NCBI RefSeq assembly: GCF_029543155.1
Contig: NZ_JARQXA010000001.1
Coordinates: forward strand, 1 to 64,000
DNA: 64,000 nucleotides
Reading direction: 5' to 3'
Origin: Sphingomonas sp. HITSZ_GF
GTDB taxonomy: Bacteria > Pseudomonadota > Alphaproteobacteria > Sphingomonadales > Sphingomonadaceae
Shown here: piece by piece, positions 42,885 through 51,443 of the stretch
How positions within the stretch are numbered: position 1 is the stretch's first letter
How the letters are laid out: every line of letters begins with the position of its first letter
Program-made: the position numbers and the translations under genes
Notes under the pieces: generated by a model
The model's database searches: none
Seen by the model: only the letters and a program-made list of their open reading frames with translations
What the model was told of the DNA's origin: nothing

Positions 42885-43379
42885 ATGAAGATCACGCGCC
42901 TTACGCCTTCGACATTTGAAGCGTTGACCGAAGAACAACTAAGTGAATGGCTCCGCATCGATTCCGATAGCGATGCGCTCACTACCGCGATGCTTGTCCA
43001 GTCCGCTACCGAGATCGTGGAAGGCCTCACCGGGCAGTCACTCGGGGAGAGTGACTTCCGCATAGTGTTCGACCGGCGCATGGCTTGCCTGTCACTCCCG
43101 CTCGATCCGATCCAGACCGTCAACAGTGTCAAGGTTGCCGGGCAGGCGGTGGGTTACACCCTGCGTGGCGATACCATCTTCCTTGACGCATTCCCGGCAG
43201 GGCCCGTCACCGTCGAGGTGACTGCGGGCTACGGAGACCCCGAGCTTGTTCCGCTGTCCCTGCGGCACGCCATCGCGGTGCTTGTCGGTGCAGGATACGA
43301 CAATCGCGAGGCGATCGACCCCAAGACCATGCAGACGGTTGCGAACCTCTGCGCTCGCCATCGCCGGTTGGTGCTCTGA
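42885..43379 (+). CDS. Head-tail connector (gp6-like)
   Basis: 164 residues. It begins KITRLTPSTFEALTEEQLSE, with PLDPIQTVNSVKVAGQAVGY and VEVTAGYGDPELVPLSLRHA, typical of gp6/phiE125 gp8-type adaptors below the portal. Box TAAATAC (42875-42881) is 3 nt before ATG 42885, and CGTGAT/ATCACG forms a tight hairpin over the start. Confidence 0.82.
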   Translation: MKITRLTPSTFEALTEEQLSEWLRIDSDSDALTTAMLVQSATEIVEGLTGQSLGESDFRIVFDRRMACLSLPLDPIQTVNSVKVAGQAVGYTLRGDTIFLDAFPAGPVTVEVTAGYGDPELVPLSLRHAIAVLVGAGYDNREAIDPKTMQTVANLCARHRRLVL

Positions 43380-43705
43380 TGAAGATCGACGCTGGCAAGC
43401 TCGATCGCGTGCTTGAGATACTCGCGGCGACCGAAACCAAAGACGAGATGAAGCAGCGCGTCACCACGTTCACCAGCTTGGCGACCATCTGGGGCCAGCG
43501 GTTGGAGATGCGCACGCAGGATTCCGCCCGCGCTGGGGGCCGGGAAACCTTCGCCGTGGCCCGCTACCTTATTCGTTACCGAGCCAATCTCACGACAGCG
43601 ATGCGCGTGCGTATCGAGGGAATTCTCTACGACATCCTCTCGATCGAACAGCCCGATCGCCGCGCTACGCTGATCCTCACCTTGGAAGAGGTGACGGCGG
43701 CATGA
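43379..43705 (+). CDS. Head closure protein (SPP1 gp16-like)
   Basis: 108 residues with KIDAGKLDRVLEILAATETK at the start and ARYLIRYRANLTTAMRVRIE in the middle, the beta-barrel stopper family that seals the head. Its ATG overlaps the upstream stop (TGATG). No box or Shine-Dalgarno is needed if coupled. Confidence 0.8.
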   Translation: MKIDAGKLDRVLEILAATETKDEMKQRVTTFTSLATIWGQRLEMRTQDSARAGGRETFAVARYLIRYRANLTTAMRVRIEGILYDILSIEQPDRRATLILTLEEVTAA

Positions 43706-44160
43706 GCGGGATGAATGTAGACCTTCGCGGCTTCAACCAGACCGCGCAGCGCCTTCAGCAACTGGCCAAGCAAGACGCCACCAAGGCGGGGCAGAGCGCA
43801 AACCGGGCAGGTGCCACGGTCTTGAAGAAGGCGATCGAGAAGGCCGCCCCCGATAGCTCGCGCACGACCGAGGGTGAAGTTCGCACTCGCCACAACAAGG
43901 GGGGCGGCACTCGCTCCGAGGTGCATGGGAAGATCAAAAACAACGTCATCGTGCGGAAGACCAAGAGCACCAACGCTAATCAGGTTCAAAACAGCGTAGG
44001 TGTCCGGGGCAACGCCTATCACGCCTCATTCGTGAACTTTGGATCGATCCACAACACCGCCGATCCATTCGTTCTAAGAGCGCTCGGTAGTTCTGATCAA
44101 ACCATCATCGATAAGATTGCTGTCACGCTCAACAAGCAGTTGATCAAGCGCGGCGTCTAA
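43702..44160 (+). CDS. HK97 gp10-family tail completion protein
   Basis: 152 residues: NVDLRGFNQTAQRLQQLAKQ, VLKKAIEKAAPDSSRTTEGE and AYHASFVNFGSIHNTADPFV are standard gp10-family features. It helps join head and tail. It overlaps the preceding gene by ATGA; its stop TAA opens the next TAAATAC box. Confidence 0.85.
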   Translation: MSGMNVDLRGFNQTAQRLQQLAKQDATKAGQSANRAGATVLKKAIEKAAPDSSRTTEGEVRTRHNKGGGTRSEVHGKIKNNVIVRKTKSTNANQVQNSVGVRGNAYHASFVNFGSIHNTADPFVLRALGSSDQTIIDKIAVTLNKQLIKRGV

Positions 44161-44167
44161 ATACTCT

Positions 44168-44527
44168 ATGATTGAAACGCTGCTTGCTAATCGCCTCGAA
44201 ACCGTCGCTGCGAACGTCTATCCGGATGTCGCGCCGATGAGCTACCAAACGCCATGCGTGGTCTACCAACGCATCGACACGGAGACGATAAACGACCTCG
44301 ACGGAGGCAGCGATCAAGCGTTCGTGACCTTCCAGATATCGATATCGTCTCCCCGCATTTTGGAAGCCAAAATCCTTGCCCGAAACGTGCGCAATTCACT
44401 CCGCACATGGATCGACGATGACGTTGAAGCGGTGTCTTGGATCAATGAGCATTCGACAGTCGATAATAGCACCGATGTTGCTCTACACCGCGTCCTTTTG
44501 TTCTTCCGGTTCTTCTGCGCCGAGTGA
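44168..44527 (+). CDS. Tail terminator (DUF3168-like)
   Basis: 119 residues: IETLLANRLETVAANVYPDV and VVYQRIDTETINDLDGGSDQ fit the tail-terminator fold that caps the tail tube. Box TAAATAC (44158-44164) is 3 nt before ATG 44168. Confidence 0.78.
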   Translation: MIETLLANRLETVAANVYPDVAPMSYQTPCVVYQRIDTETINDLDGGSDQAFVTFQISISSPRILEAKILARNVRNSLRTWIDDDVEAVSWINEHSTVDNSTDVALHRVLLFFRFFCAE

Positions 44528-44576
44528 TCCGTAGCCCAGAATAAATACGTCATAACCTCTCAGTTTCAGGAGAAAT

Positions 44577-44990
44577 ATGGCGAATAACGTTCTGGTGTCC
44601 GCAGGCACCGTTATCAACATCGAAATCGATGGTGACAAAACCCCGATCAAGGGCATCACCGATTTCTCCGGCCTCGGCTCCGGTTCAGCAGCCGTTATCG
44701 ACACTACCGATCTCGATAGCACCTCAAAAGAAAAGCAAATGGGCACTCCGGATGAGGGCTCGTTCAAGATCGATATGAATTACATCCCGACCGATGAAGG
44801 TCAGGCCGGTCTTGACGCGGCTCGCACGTCACGCGCTCTGACCGATTTCGAAGTCGTCAAGGGCGCGGTCAAGTTTGCATTCTCGGGCTTCGTCACCAGC
44901 TTCGAAAAGTCGGGTGGCCTCGATAAGCAGTGGACCGCTTCAGCTTCCGTTGAGATCAGTGGCCCGATCACCAAGACGGTCACTCCGTAA
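44577..44990 (+). CDS. Major tail tube protein
   Basis: The 137-residue protein begins ANNVLVSAGTVINIEIDGDK and includes TTDLDSTSKEKQMGTPDEGS, a recognised tail-tube loop. It starts after CAGGAG, a normal Shine-Dalgarno; a TAAATAC box is present 28 nt further upstream (44542-44548), not at the usual spacing. Confidence 0.87.
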   Translation: MANNVLVSAGTVINIEIDGDKTPIKGITDFSGLGSGSAAVIDTTDLDSTSKEKQMGTPDEGSFKIDMNYIPTDEGQAGLDAARTSRALTDFEVVKGAVKFAFSGFVTSFEKSGGLDKQWTASASVEISGPITKTVTP

Positions 44991-45400
44991 TGGCGACCCT
45001 GCTTTCCCGCAGTGCAATTTTGGCGGCTCCCGTCTCCACCAAGGATATCGAAATTCCTGAGTGGGGCGGGTCCGTCCGCGTCCGCGCGCTGAGTGTATCG
45101 CGCCGCGTCGAGTTGCTCGATGCTATCGCTCTGAACGAGCGCGAACATAGCGCATGGACCATTGATCAGTCGAAGCCCGAGGAAGAGCGCGAGGGCCTGA
45201 CCCGTGTCGATCTTTACGACCAGTCCGTGCTGATCGCATTGTTTGCGATCGTTGACGACGACAACGAGCCGATGTTCAGCGCCGATGACTATGCGGCATT
45301 CGGCGAACTTGATTATGCGACGATCGCCCAGATTTGGCATGCGCAGCACGATCTTGGAAAACCGCGTTCGGTCGAAGACGTAAAAAAAAATTCCGGTTGA
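44990..45400 (+). CDS. Tail assembly chaperone (G-like)
   Basis: 136 residues: PEWGGSVRVRALSVSRRVEL and FAIVDDDNEPMFSADDYAAF fit tail-assembly chaperones that coat the tape measure. Start overlaps the previous stop (TAATG). It ends just after a run of nine A (45382-45390), where a -1 slip would enter the 45388-45750 frame. Confidence 0.85.
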   Translation: MATLLSRSAILAAPVSTKDIEIPEWGGSVRVRALSVSRRVELLDAIALNEREHSAWTIDQSKPEEEREGLTRVDLYDQSVLIALFAIVDDDNEPMFSADDYAAFGELDYATIAQIWHAQHDLGKPRSVEDVKKNSG

Positions 45401-45750
45401 GTGAGGATAGGCTCTTCCTTTTCCGACTGGCGCGCGAACTCGGGAAGACCATCGCTCAACTCGATTTAGAGCTTAGCCCGGAAGAGTTTACTGAATGGCG
45501 AGCATACTACGAACTTGAGCCGTGGGGCACGCTTGTCGAGGATCATCGCTGGCAGACCAGCTATGAGCTTGTCTGGCTCAATAAAGGCTCGGGCTTCATG
45601 GGCGATCCTCCCAAATTGCTTGATCGCGATCCTGAGGAAACAGAGCGCCTCATGGCCGAAGCAGCCGCCGCTATAACGCTTGAAGATAAACTTGAAGCAT
45701 TCTTCGGCCCGAGGGCGATCGAAGTCGTTGGAGAGCCGCCAATAGCCTAA
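45388..45750 (+). CDS. Tail chaperone T-like extension made by -1 frameshift
   Basis: The frame has no plausible own start. The heptamer A-AAA-AAA within GTAAAAAAAAATTCC lets the ribosome move back one base, giving ...EDVKKKFRLSED and a 253-residue G-T fusion from 44990. The extension contains LAYELEPWGTL-like YYELEPWGTLVEDHRWQTSY and an acidic end. This copies the lambda G/GT arrangement just before the tape measure. The slip is inferred from position and sequence. Confidence 0.82.
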   Translation, partial: KFRLSEDRLFLFRLARELGKTIAQLDLELSPEEFTEWRAYYELEPWGTLVEDHRWQTSYELVWLNKGSGFMGDPPKLLDRDPEETERLMAEAAAAITLEDKLEAFFGPRAIEVVGEPPIA

Positions 45751-45757
45751 ATATCAC

Positions 45758-48076
45758 ATGGCTAATATCGGTTCCCTAAACGTCGATCTCACGCTTCAAA
45801 GCGCGCAGTTCATCAATGGTCTAAAGCAAGCTTCTGCGGCTACCACCAAGGCCGCTTCGTCGATCTCAAGCGCGATGAATCTGGCCAAGGTTGGTATCGC
45901 GGGATTCATCGGCGCTTTCAGCGTCGATATGCTCACCAGCCAAATTCAGCAGGCGTTCGACTACGGCGACGCCATTGTTGATCTCGCAGACCGAACCGGC
46001 GCGACAACTAAGACGATTCAAGAATTTCGATACGCGGCGCAGCTTAGCGGCTCGTCGGTTGAGAACGCCGATGCAGCGGTCGAGAAGTTCGCGAAGAACC
46101 TCGGTGCCGCGCAGAACGGCAACAAGGCGATGGCGAAGAGCTTCGCCGATCTCGGTGTTACCAGCACCGACACCGACACCGCGTTGCGCCAGACCATGGA
46201 TGGCATCAGCAAGCTCGGCACCGTCACCCAGCGCAACCAGAAGACGATAGAGCTATTCGGCAAGTCTGCCGGTGATCTCACCTTGCTTCTCGGTGATGGC
46301 ACCAACGGCTTCGACGCACTCGCCCAAGCCGCCCAGCAATACGGGATCGTGCTCGACGACCACGTTCTTCGCAACGGCGGCAAGGTCAACGATCAACTCG
46401 ATACGATGAAGATGATCCTGAACGCCCAGATGGCGAACATGATCATCCAGAACGCTGATGCTCTCATGCAGTTGGCGAACGGTTTCATGACCGCTGCGGC
46501 TGCGGCGGTGCATTTCTTCTCGGCCATGCAGGTCAACAAGGATATGTCGCTTCAGAGCGGCAATCCTTGGGATTGGGACATGCCATCCATCGTTGGTGGC
46601 CGCCTCCAAGGCAAGAGCAACGACGACATTCGCAACGAAGCCCGCGACCGCCTGAAGTCCACTGCGGACGGTCGTCGCGCGCTCTACAAATCGATCGCGG
46701 AAGAATACAACCGGCGCAAAGCGGCTGGTGAGGACCCGAATAGCCGCTACATGCAGGCGCTGCGTGGCGAAGGCCAACAGATGATAGCGGCTCATAGGGC
46801 AGGCAATGTCAGCCTTAGCCCGCCCGCGACCGGCAACACCGGCACGCTGCCCAAATCTACGGGTGGCGGTTCGAAGAGTAAGGGATCATCGCGCCCGCTC
46901 AAGTCCGATGAAGAGCTTGAACGCGAATGGATGCGCGCGTTTATCGACGCGCGTGGCGATCTCTACAGCGCCCAAGCGAACCTCTCGAACGATCCGACCG
47001 AGCGTGCCGAACTCGATGCCAACTCTCTGCGCAATCGATACCTGAACAACATCTCGCGGATCGACAGTGATGTCGGCACCGATAAGGAAATTCGCGAGGG
47101 CAAGAAGCGCTACACCGAGGCGCAGGCAGAGCAACTCAAAGAGATCGAAAAGGACATTTTCGACGCTCAGTATGATCGCGTAATCCGCGATCGTGATGAA
47201 GAGATTGCGAAGGATCGTCTGGCAATCTCCGAGGCAGGGTTGCGCAATGACGCGGACTTGATGTCTGCGGAGATGTCGCTTGCCCGATCGAGCCGCGAGC
47301 GTCGCGACCTCTCGCTAAAGATGGTTGAGAACCAGTTCGCATTAGAGAAGCTGCAACTCGAAGCCATCATCGCGTCGAAGACCGCGACAGATGCGGAAAA
47401 GAAGATCGCCGAAGAGCGCCTCAAGATGCTGCCGGTGCTCAAGGGTGCGGCGCAGGAACAGGCCAAGCGCCAGACACAAAGCCCGCTTGAACAGTATCTC
47501 GATGCGATCCCGAAGACGCGTGACGAGATGAACGATGCACTTGAGAGCGTAGAAGTCGAGGGTCTGAAGTCGCTCGAAGACGGCCTCATGGGAGTGGTCA
47601 AGGGCACGAAAAGCGTTGGTGAAGCCTTCTCTGATATGGCCGAGACCATCATCGACGGGCTTCTCAAGATTGCGCTTGAGCAGGCGATTATCAAACCGCT
47701 TGGTAATCTTCTCTTTGGCTCCGGAGACAGCGGCGGTGGCGGAATATTGGGTTCGCTTGCGAAGGGCGTTATCAGCGGTTTGACCGGAAAGCGTGCCAAT
47801 GGCGGCTATTCCGGCGCTGGTGAGTATCTCGTCGGTGAGCGCGGTCCCGAGATCGTTCGCTTCGGTTCGAACGCCAATGTCACACCAACGCGTGCGCTGA
47901 AGAATGCAGCGAATGACAATAGCGGCGGCGTCACGGTGCGCATTGACTCGATCGTCTCGAACGACCCCGAGGCGATCCGCCGCGCAACTATGCAGGGTGT
48001 CGCGCAGGCGATGCCGATGATTGCGCAGCAGGCGAGCGACAAGACCATCGCGCGGCTACAGCGTCGGGGGCTCTGA
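45758..48076 (+). CDS. Tape measure protein
   Basis: 772 residues, largely helical. It begins ANIGSLNVDLTLQSAQFING, the usual tape-measure N-terminus; a hydrophobic segment (ADALMQLANGFMTAAAAAVH) and a long coiled coil (400-560) follow, then a Gly-rich end with GEYLVGERGPEIV. It sets tail length. Box TAAATAT (45748-45754) is 3 nt before ATG 45758; TAGCC/GGCTA encloses it. Confidence 0.93.
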   Translation: MANIGSLNVDLTLQSAQFINGLKQASAATTKAASSISSAMNLAKVGIAGFIGAFSVDMLTSQIQQAFDYGDAIVDLADRTGATTKTIQEFRYAAQLSGSSVENADAAVEKFAKNLGAAQNGNKAMAKSFADLGVTSTDTDTALRQTMDGISKLGTVTQRNQKTIELFGKSAGDLTLLLGDGTNGFDALAQAAQQYGIVLDDHVLRNGGKVNDQLDTMKMILNAQMANMIIQNADALMQLANGFMTAAAAAVHFFSAMQVNKDMSLQSGNPWDWDMPSIVGGRLQGKSNDDIRNEARDRLKSTADGRRALYKSIAEEYNRRKAAGEDPNSRYMQALRGEGQQMIAAHRAGNVSLSPPATGNTGTLPKSTGGGSKSKGSSRPLKSDEELEREWMRAFIDARGDLYSAQANLSNDPTERAELDANSLRNRYLNNISRIDSDVGTDKEIREGKKRYTEAQAEQLKEIEKDIFDAQYDRVIRDRDEEIAKDRLAISEAGLRNDADLMSAEMSLARSSRERRDLSLKMVENQFALEKLQLEAIIASKTATDAEKKIAEERLKMLPVLKGAAQEQAKRQTQSPLEQYLDAIPKTRDEMNDALESVEVEGLKSLEDGLMGVVKGTKSVGEAFSDMAETIIDGLLKIALEQAIIKPLGNLLFGSGDSGGGGILGSLAKGVISGLTGKRANGGYSGAGEYLVGERGPEIVRFGSNANVTPTRALKNAANDNSGGVTVRIDSIVSNDPEAIRRATMQGVAQAMPMIAQQASDKTIARLQRRGL

Positions 48077-48089
48077 TCCTAAATATTGG

Positions 48090-48689
48090 GTGATCTACCC
48101 AATAGAATTCCCGGCGCGCGCGCCCTCGACTGAACGCTTGGTTCTCAACCGTCGCCAATCCGGCACGGAGTCCAACTTTACGTTCAAGCAGCAGACCGTT
48201 CAGACCGCCTCGCAATGGGTGCTGGAATGGTCGTGGCCCCCGATGACCTTCGCGGAAGCAGAGACAACTTCGGGATGGATACTGTCTTTGAAGGGCCAGA
48301 TTGGGACCTTCCGCTACCATCCGCGCCAGCGCCTCGCTTCCGCGCTTTCGGGCAAGACGCTGGCGATTCAGGGCTACGCATACAACGACACGATCAGTGT
48401 CGGAGGTTGGTCCGCAAATGCTGGTAGTGGCCTGCGGATCGGCCAGTTCTTCCAGTTAGGCGACCAGCTTCTCCGCATCGTCGCGGCGGGAGCGAACGCC
48501 GACGCGGCAGGCAAGGTCACGATCAGCTTCGAGCCCGAGCTGCGCCTCAACTACACGAGCGGCACTGCGGTGAACTTTGCCAACCCGAGTGGGACGTTCC
48601 GGCTCTCCACCGCCGATGGCCTTGGTTATACGCTCACCCCGGACAAGATGCCCGAGTTCGGGACCATTCAGGCCCGCGAGGTGGTCTGA
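48090..48689 (+). CDS. Distal/minor tail protein
   Basis: 199 residues from GTG 48090 (IYPIEFPARAPSTERLVLNR), beta-rich. Position directly after the tape measure suggests a distal tail component (gp12-like in gene-transfer-agent order). TAAATAT is 3 nt upstream; TATTGGGT-gatct-ACCCAATA is a perfect 8-bp hairpin containing the start codon. Confidence 0.7.
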   Translation: MIYPIEFPARAPSTERLVLNRRQSGTESNFTFKQQTVQTASQWVLEWSWPPMTFAEAETTSGWILSLKGQIGTFRYHPRQRLASALSGKTLAIQGYAYNDTISVGGWSANAGSGLRIGQFFQLGDQLLRIVAAGANADAAGKVTISFEPELRLNYTSGTAVNFANPSGTFRLSTADGLGYTLTPDKMPEFGTIQAREVV

Positions 48690-49348
48690 TGCGGCCCGGC
48701 ACTGACAGCACTGTCCTTGGCGCGATCAGCGCCCCGAGCATCACCACCGCGCTTTGCGCTCGCCTCGATTTCGCGAGCGAGACCGTTTTCCTTTGGACCG
48801 GTCTCAATCCGATCACTCCCACGGGCAGCGGCGACAGTAGCCTCGACGGCAACACCTTCGAGCCGATCGCGCACGGCGTCGTGGTGGATATTAGCGAGAA
48901 TACATACTCCTACACGGGATCGAACGAGTTAACGATCCACCTGAATGTTCCGAGCGATCCCGACATCGCGCTTGCTGCGGCGCAGACCTACCCGGCTGAA
49001 TATCAGGCCCGCCCGGCCACTATCTGGCGCGCGCTGAAGATCGAGACTGGCAATCCGTTGGCCGAGCCGGTCTGGCTTTTCCGACGCATCCGCACCGGCT
49101 CGCTCGATAAGCTTGAGGTGCAAGCCGATGGCCAGATGCACAAGCTCATCTTGACGATCGAGAGCCACCAAGGCCGCATCAGCAACGCATCAAACCAGAC
49201 CTATCTCGACCAGCGGAAGTTCGATCCCAACGATGCTTCGCAGGACTATGCAGTTGCCTGCGCGAACGGCGATCCCGCACCCTCAACCCCGGCCCCGAAT
49301 TATCCACCATGGGCACGCGGAGTAATCAGAGAGATGGGATTAGACTAA
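48689..49348 (+). CDS. Minor tail protein
   Basis: 219 residues, beta-rich (TVFLWTGLNPITPTGSGDSS, then VPSDPDIALAAAQTYPAEYQ). It resembles tail-tip connector proteins placed before a peptidase and the hub. Start overlaps the previous stop (TGATG). Confidence 0.68.
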   Translation: MRPGTDSTVLGAISAPSITTALCARLDFASETVFLWTGLNPITPTGSGDSSLDGNTFEPIAHGVVVDISENTYSYTGSNELTIHLNVPSDPDIALAAAQTYPAEYQARPATIWRALKIETGNPLAEPVWLFRRIRTGSLDKLEVQADGQMHKLILTIESHQGRISNASNQTYLDQRKFDPNDASQDYAVACANGDPAPSTPAPNYPPWARGVIREMGLD

Positions 49349-49355
49349 ATATCGG

Positions 49356-49793
49356 GTGACTGAACTCGCCCGTTATGACGATTGGGAAGCCCGACTTTCC
49401 ACCTATCTCGATCGCGTAAGAGAAGAGCCCTTTAAGTGGGGATCGCACGACTGCGCGCTCTTCGCCGCTGATTGCGTCAAGGCGCAAACCGGCATCGATC
49501 CCGCCGAATCTTTCCGCGACCAATATAGCACTCAGCACGGAGCCGCGATGGCGCTCCGCGAACACGGCGCTGGCACGCTTCTCAAGACAATGAAGACGTG
49601 GTTCGGCGAGCCGATCAACGTCCACTTCGCAAAGCGTGGCGATCTCGTCATGCTCAACGCTACGACCACCGGTGTTTGTGTCGGTCGATATAGCTATTTC
49701 GTCGGTCGCGAGCAGGGCGTTGAGGGGCTTACGATCCAACCAACGGCGTCGTGCCGATACGCCTTTCGCGTGCCTTTCGAGGCATCCGAATGA
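49356..49793 (+). CDS. Tail tip peptidase-like protein (DUF6950/NlpC-P60-like)
   Basis: 145 residues with a Cys active-site motif WGSHDCALFAADCVK (near 30) and FAKRGDLVML, as in NlpC/P60-like tail proteins that open peptidoglycan at infection. A clear catalytic His is not obvious (GRYSYFVG replaces the usual HVG), so activity is uncertain. TAAATAT is 3 nt before GTG 49356. Confidence 0.72.
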   Translation: MTELARYDDWEARLSTYLDRVREEPFKWGSHDCALFAADCVKAQTGIDPAESFRDQYSTQHGAAMALREHGAGTLLKTMKTWFGEPINVHFAKRGDLVMLNATTTGVCVGRYSYFVGREQGVEGLTIQPTASCRYAFRVPFEASE

Positions 49794-51436
49794 GCAAGGT
49801 CGTAAAGGTCATCGCGCTCGTTGTGATCGCGGTCGCGGTGATCGTCTTCGCGCCTCAGATCGCGGGCTTTCTCGCTACTACCTTCGGCGGTGCTGCGGTT
49901 TCGGCGGCGACGATCGCGGCCATTACCTCGACCATCGTTGGTATTGGTCTGAGTATCGGCCTGACTGCGATCGGCACCCTTTTTCGAAAGAGTGCGAGCC
50001 TCAGCCAGTCAATGGCAGATCGCCTCAATACGACTGTTGTTCCGACTGCACCGAGGAAGATTGTCTTTGGCCGAACCGGTGCCGGTGCCGATGTCCGATT
50101 CTTCGAAACATATGGCTCGAAGAAAGATCGCTATGTTCAGGTCATCGCGCTTGCCTCCCACAAGCTGAACGCGATCCGCGAAGTCTATTTTGAAAACGAC
50201 CTTCGTTGGTCGGGTGGCGCTCTCGTCAACAACACAAAGAGCGGGCTCGGTTATATCCGAGCCGTCACCGAGGGTGCGCCGGGCAATGGGCAGGCAAGTG
50301 GTAGCGGCGGTTACTGGACCGTAGCCTGCACCTTCACCGGCTGCGGCTATATCGTCGCCGACTTCAAGCTCGACAATGAGGCATGGCCGCAGGGAATTCC
50401 CAGCCGCATCACGACCGTGGTCGAGGGCTGCCCGCTCTATGATCCACGCCAAGACAGCACTCGTGGCGGTAGCGGCTCGCACCGGGCTGAAGACCAATCC
50501 ACGTGGCAGTTCACCAGCGGCTCGGTCGAGATCGGCCGGAACCCGGCGCTTGCACTTCTCACCTACCTGATCGGCTATAGGATAAACGGTCGCCTCGCGT
50601 GGGGAATGGGCGTCCCGGTTGCGTCGATCGACCTCGATAATTTCCGCCTCTACGCCAACATTTGCGAAGAGCGCGTCGCCGTTGCGGGCGGGGGCACCGT
50701 CCAGCGCTACACCGGCGATGGCATTGTCTCGACCTCGGATACCTTCGAGACCGTCATCAATGCGCTCACCGCTGCGATGGGCTCGTGCAAGCTCACCGAC
50801 GTTGGTGGCCGCTATTGCCTGATCGGTGGTTACGACGACAGCCTCGGACCCATCCAGTCATTCGACGAGAACGATCTCGTCGGCGGTATTGGCTCGCCAA
50901 CTCCCTACAATTGGGTGCCCGCTGGCCCAACGCGCGAAACCTACAACGTGGCGCGTGGCCGCTTTGCCGATCCTGCCCAGCTTTACCAGTTGGCGGATTG
51001 GGGATCGATAGAGACCAACGATTTGCCCGATGGCATTCCGCGCGTTCTCACGCTTGATCTCGGGTTCGTCAACCGGGCCGAGACTTGCCAGCGCATAGCC
51101 AAACAGTTCCTCGCGCGTGAAGCCAAAACACCCGGCTTTTTCAGCGCTGTCTTCGGGCCGAAAGCATTCGCGGTTCAAGTCGGAGACTTGTGCACTCTGA
51201 GCCTTCCCTCGCAGGGTTGGAACAACAAACTCTTCCGCGTGCAGGAACAGCACGAGGTGCACGATATGATCTACCAGATGACACTTCGGGAAGAGTCACC
51301 TGAAGTCTACGCGTGGGACAAGGATGAGGCTTTAGTTCTGCCTTCGAACCTGCGTCCACCGGGTTACGATCCAAGTCTTCTGATCGCGGTCGATGGACTC
51401 ACCGTGACGAGCACCACCTATCAAGGCGTCGCCTAA
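49790..51436 (+). CDS. Tail tip hub protein
   Basis: 548 residues. The N-terminus is hydrophobic (VVKVIALVVIAVAVIVFAPQ, then a second segment), which may insert in the host membrane. The rest is beta-rich with VQVGDLCTLSLPSQGW near the end, as in baseplate-hub or J-like proteins. Coupled to the peptidase by ATGA. Confidence 0.75.
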   Translation: MSKVVKVIALVVIAVAVIVFAPQIAGFLATTFGGAAVSAATIAAITSTIVGIGLSIGLTAIGTLFRKSASLSQSMADRLNTTVVPTAPRKIVFGRTGAGADVRFFETYGSKKDRYVQVIALASHKLNAIREVYFENDLRWSGGALVNNTKSGLGYIRAVTEGAPGNGQASGSGGYWTVACTFTGCGYIVADFKLDNEAWPQGIPSRITTVVEGCPLYDPRQDSTRGGSGSHRAEDQSTWQFTSGSVEIGRNPALALLTYLIGYRINGRLAWGMGVPVASIDLDNFRLYANICEERVAVAGGGTVQRYTGDGIVSTSDTFETVINALTAAMGSCKLTDVGGRYCLIGGYDDSLGPIQSFDENDLVGGIGSPTPYNWVPAGPTRETYNVARGRFADPAQLYQLADWGSIETNDLPDGIPRVLTLDLGFVNRAETCQRIAKQFLAREAKTPGFFSAVFGPKAFAVQVGDLCTLSLPSQGWNNKLFRVQEQHEVHDMIYQMTLREESPEVYAWDKDEALVLPSNLRPPGYDPSLLIAVDGLTVTSTTYQGVA

Positions 51437-51443
51437 ATATCGG

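Noticed and set aside
41613..42938. 441-codon frame on - opposite the capsid gene
   Set aside because: Antisense to a clear HK97 capsid; low-complexity composition.
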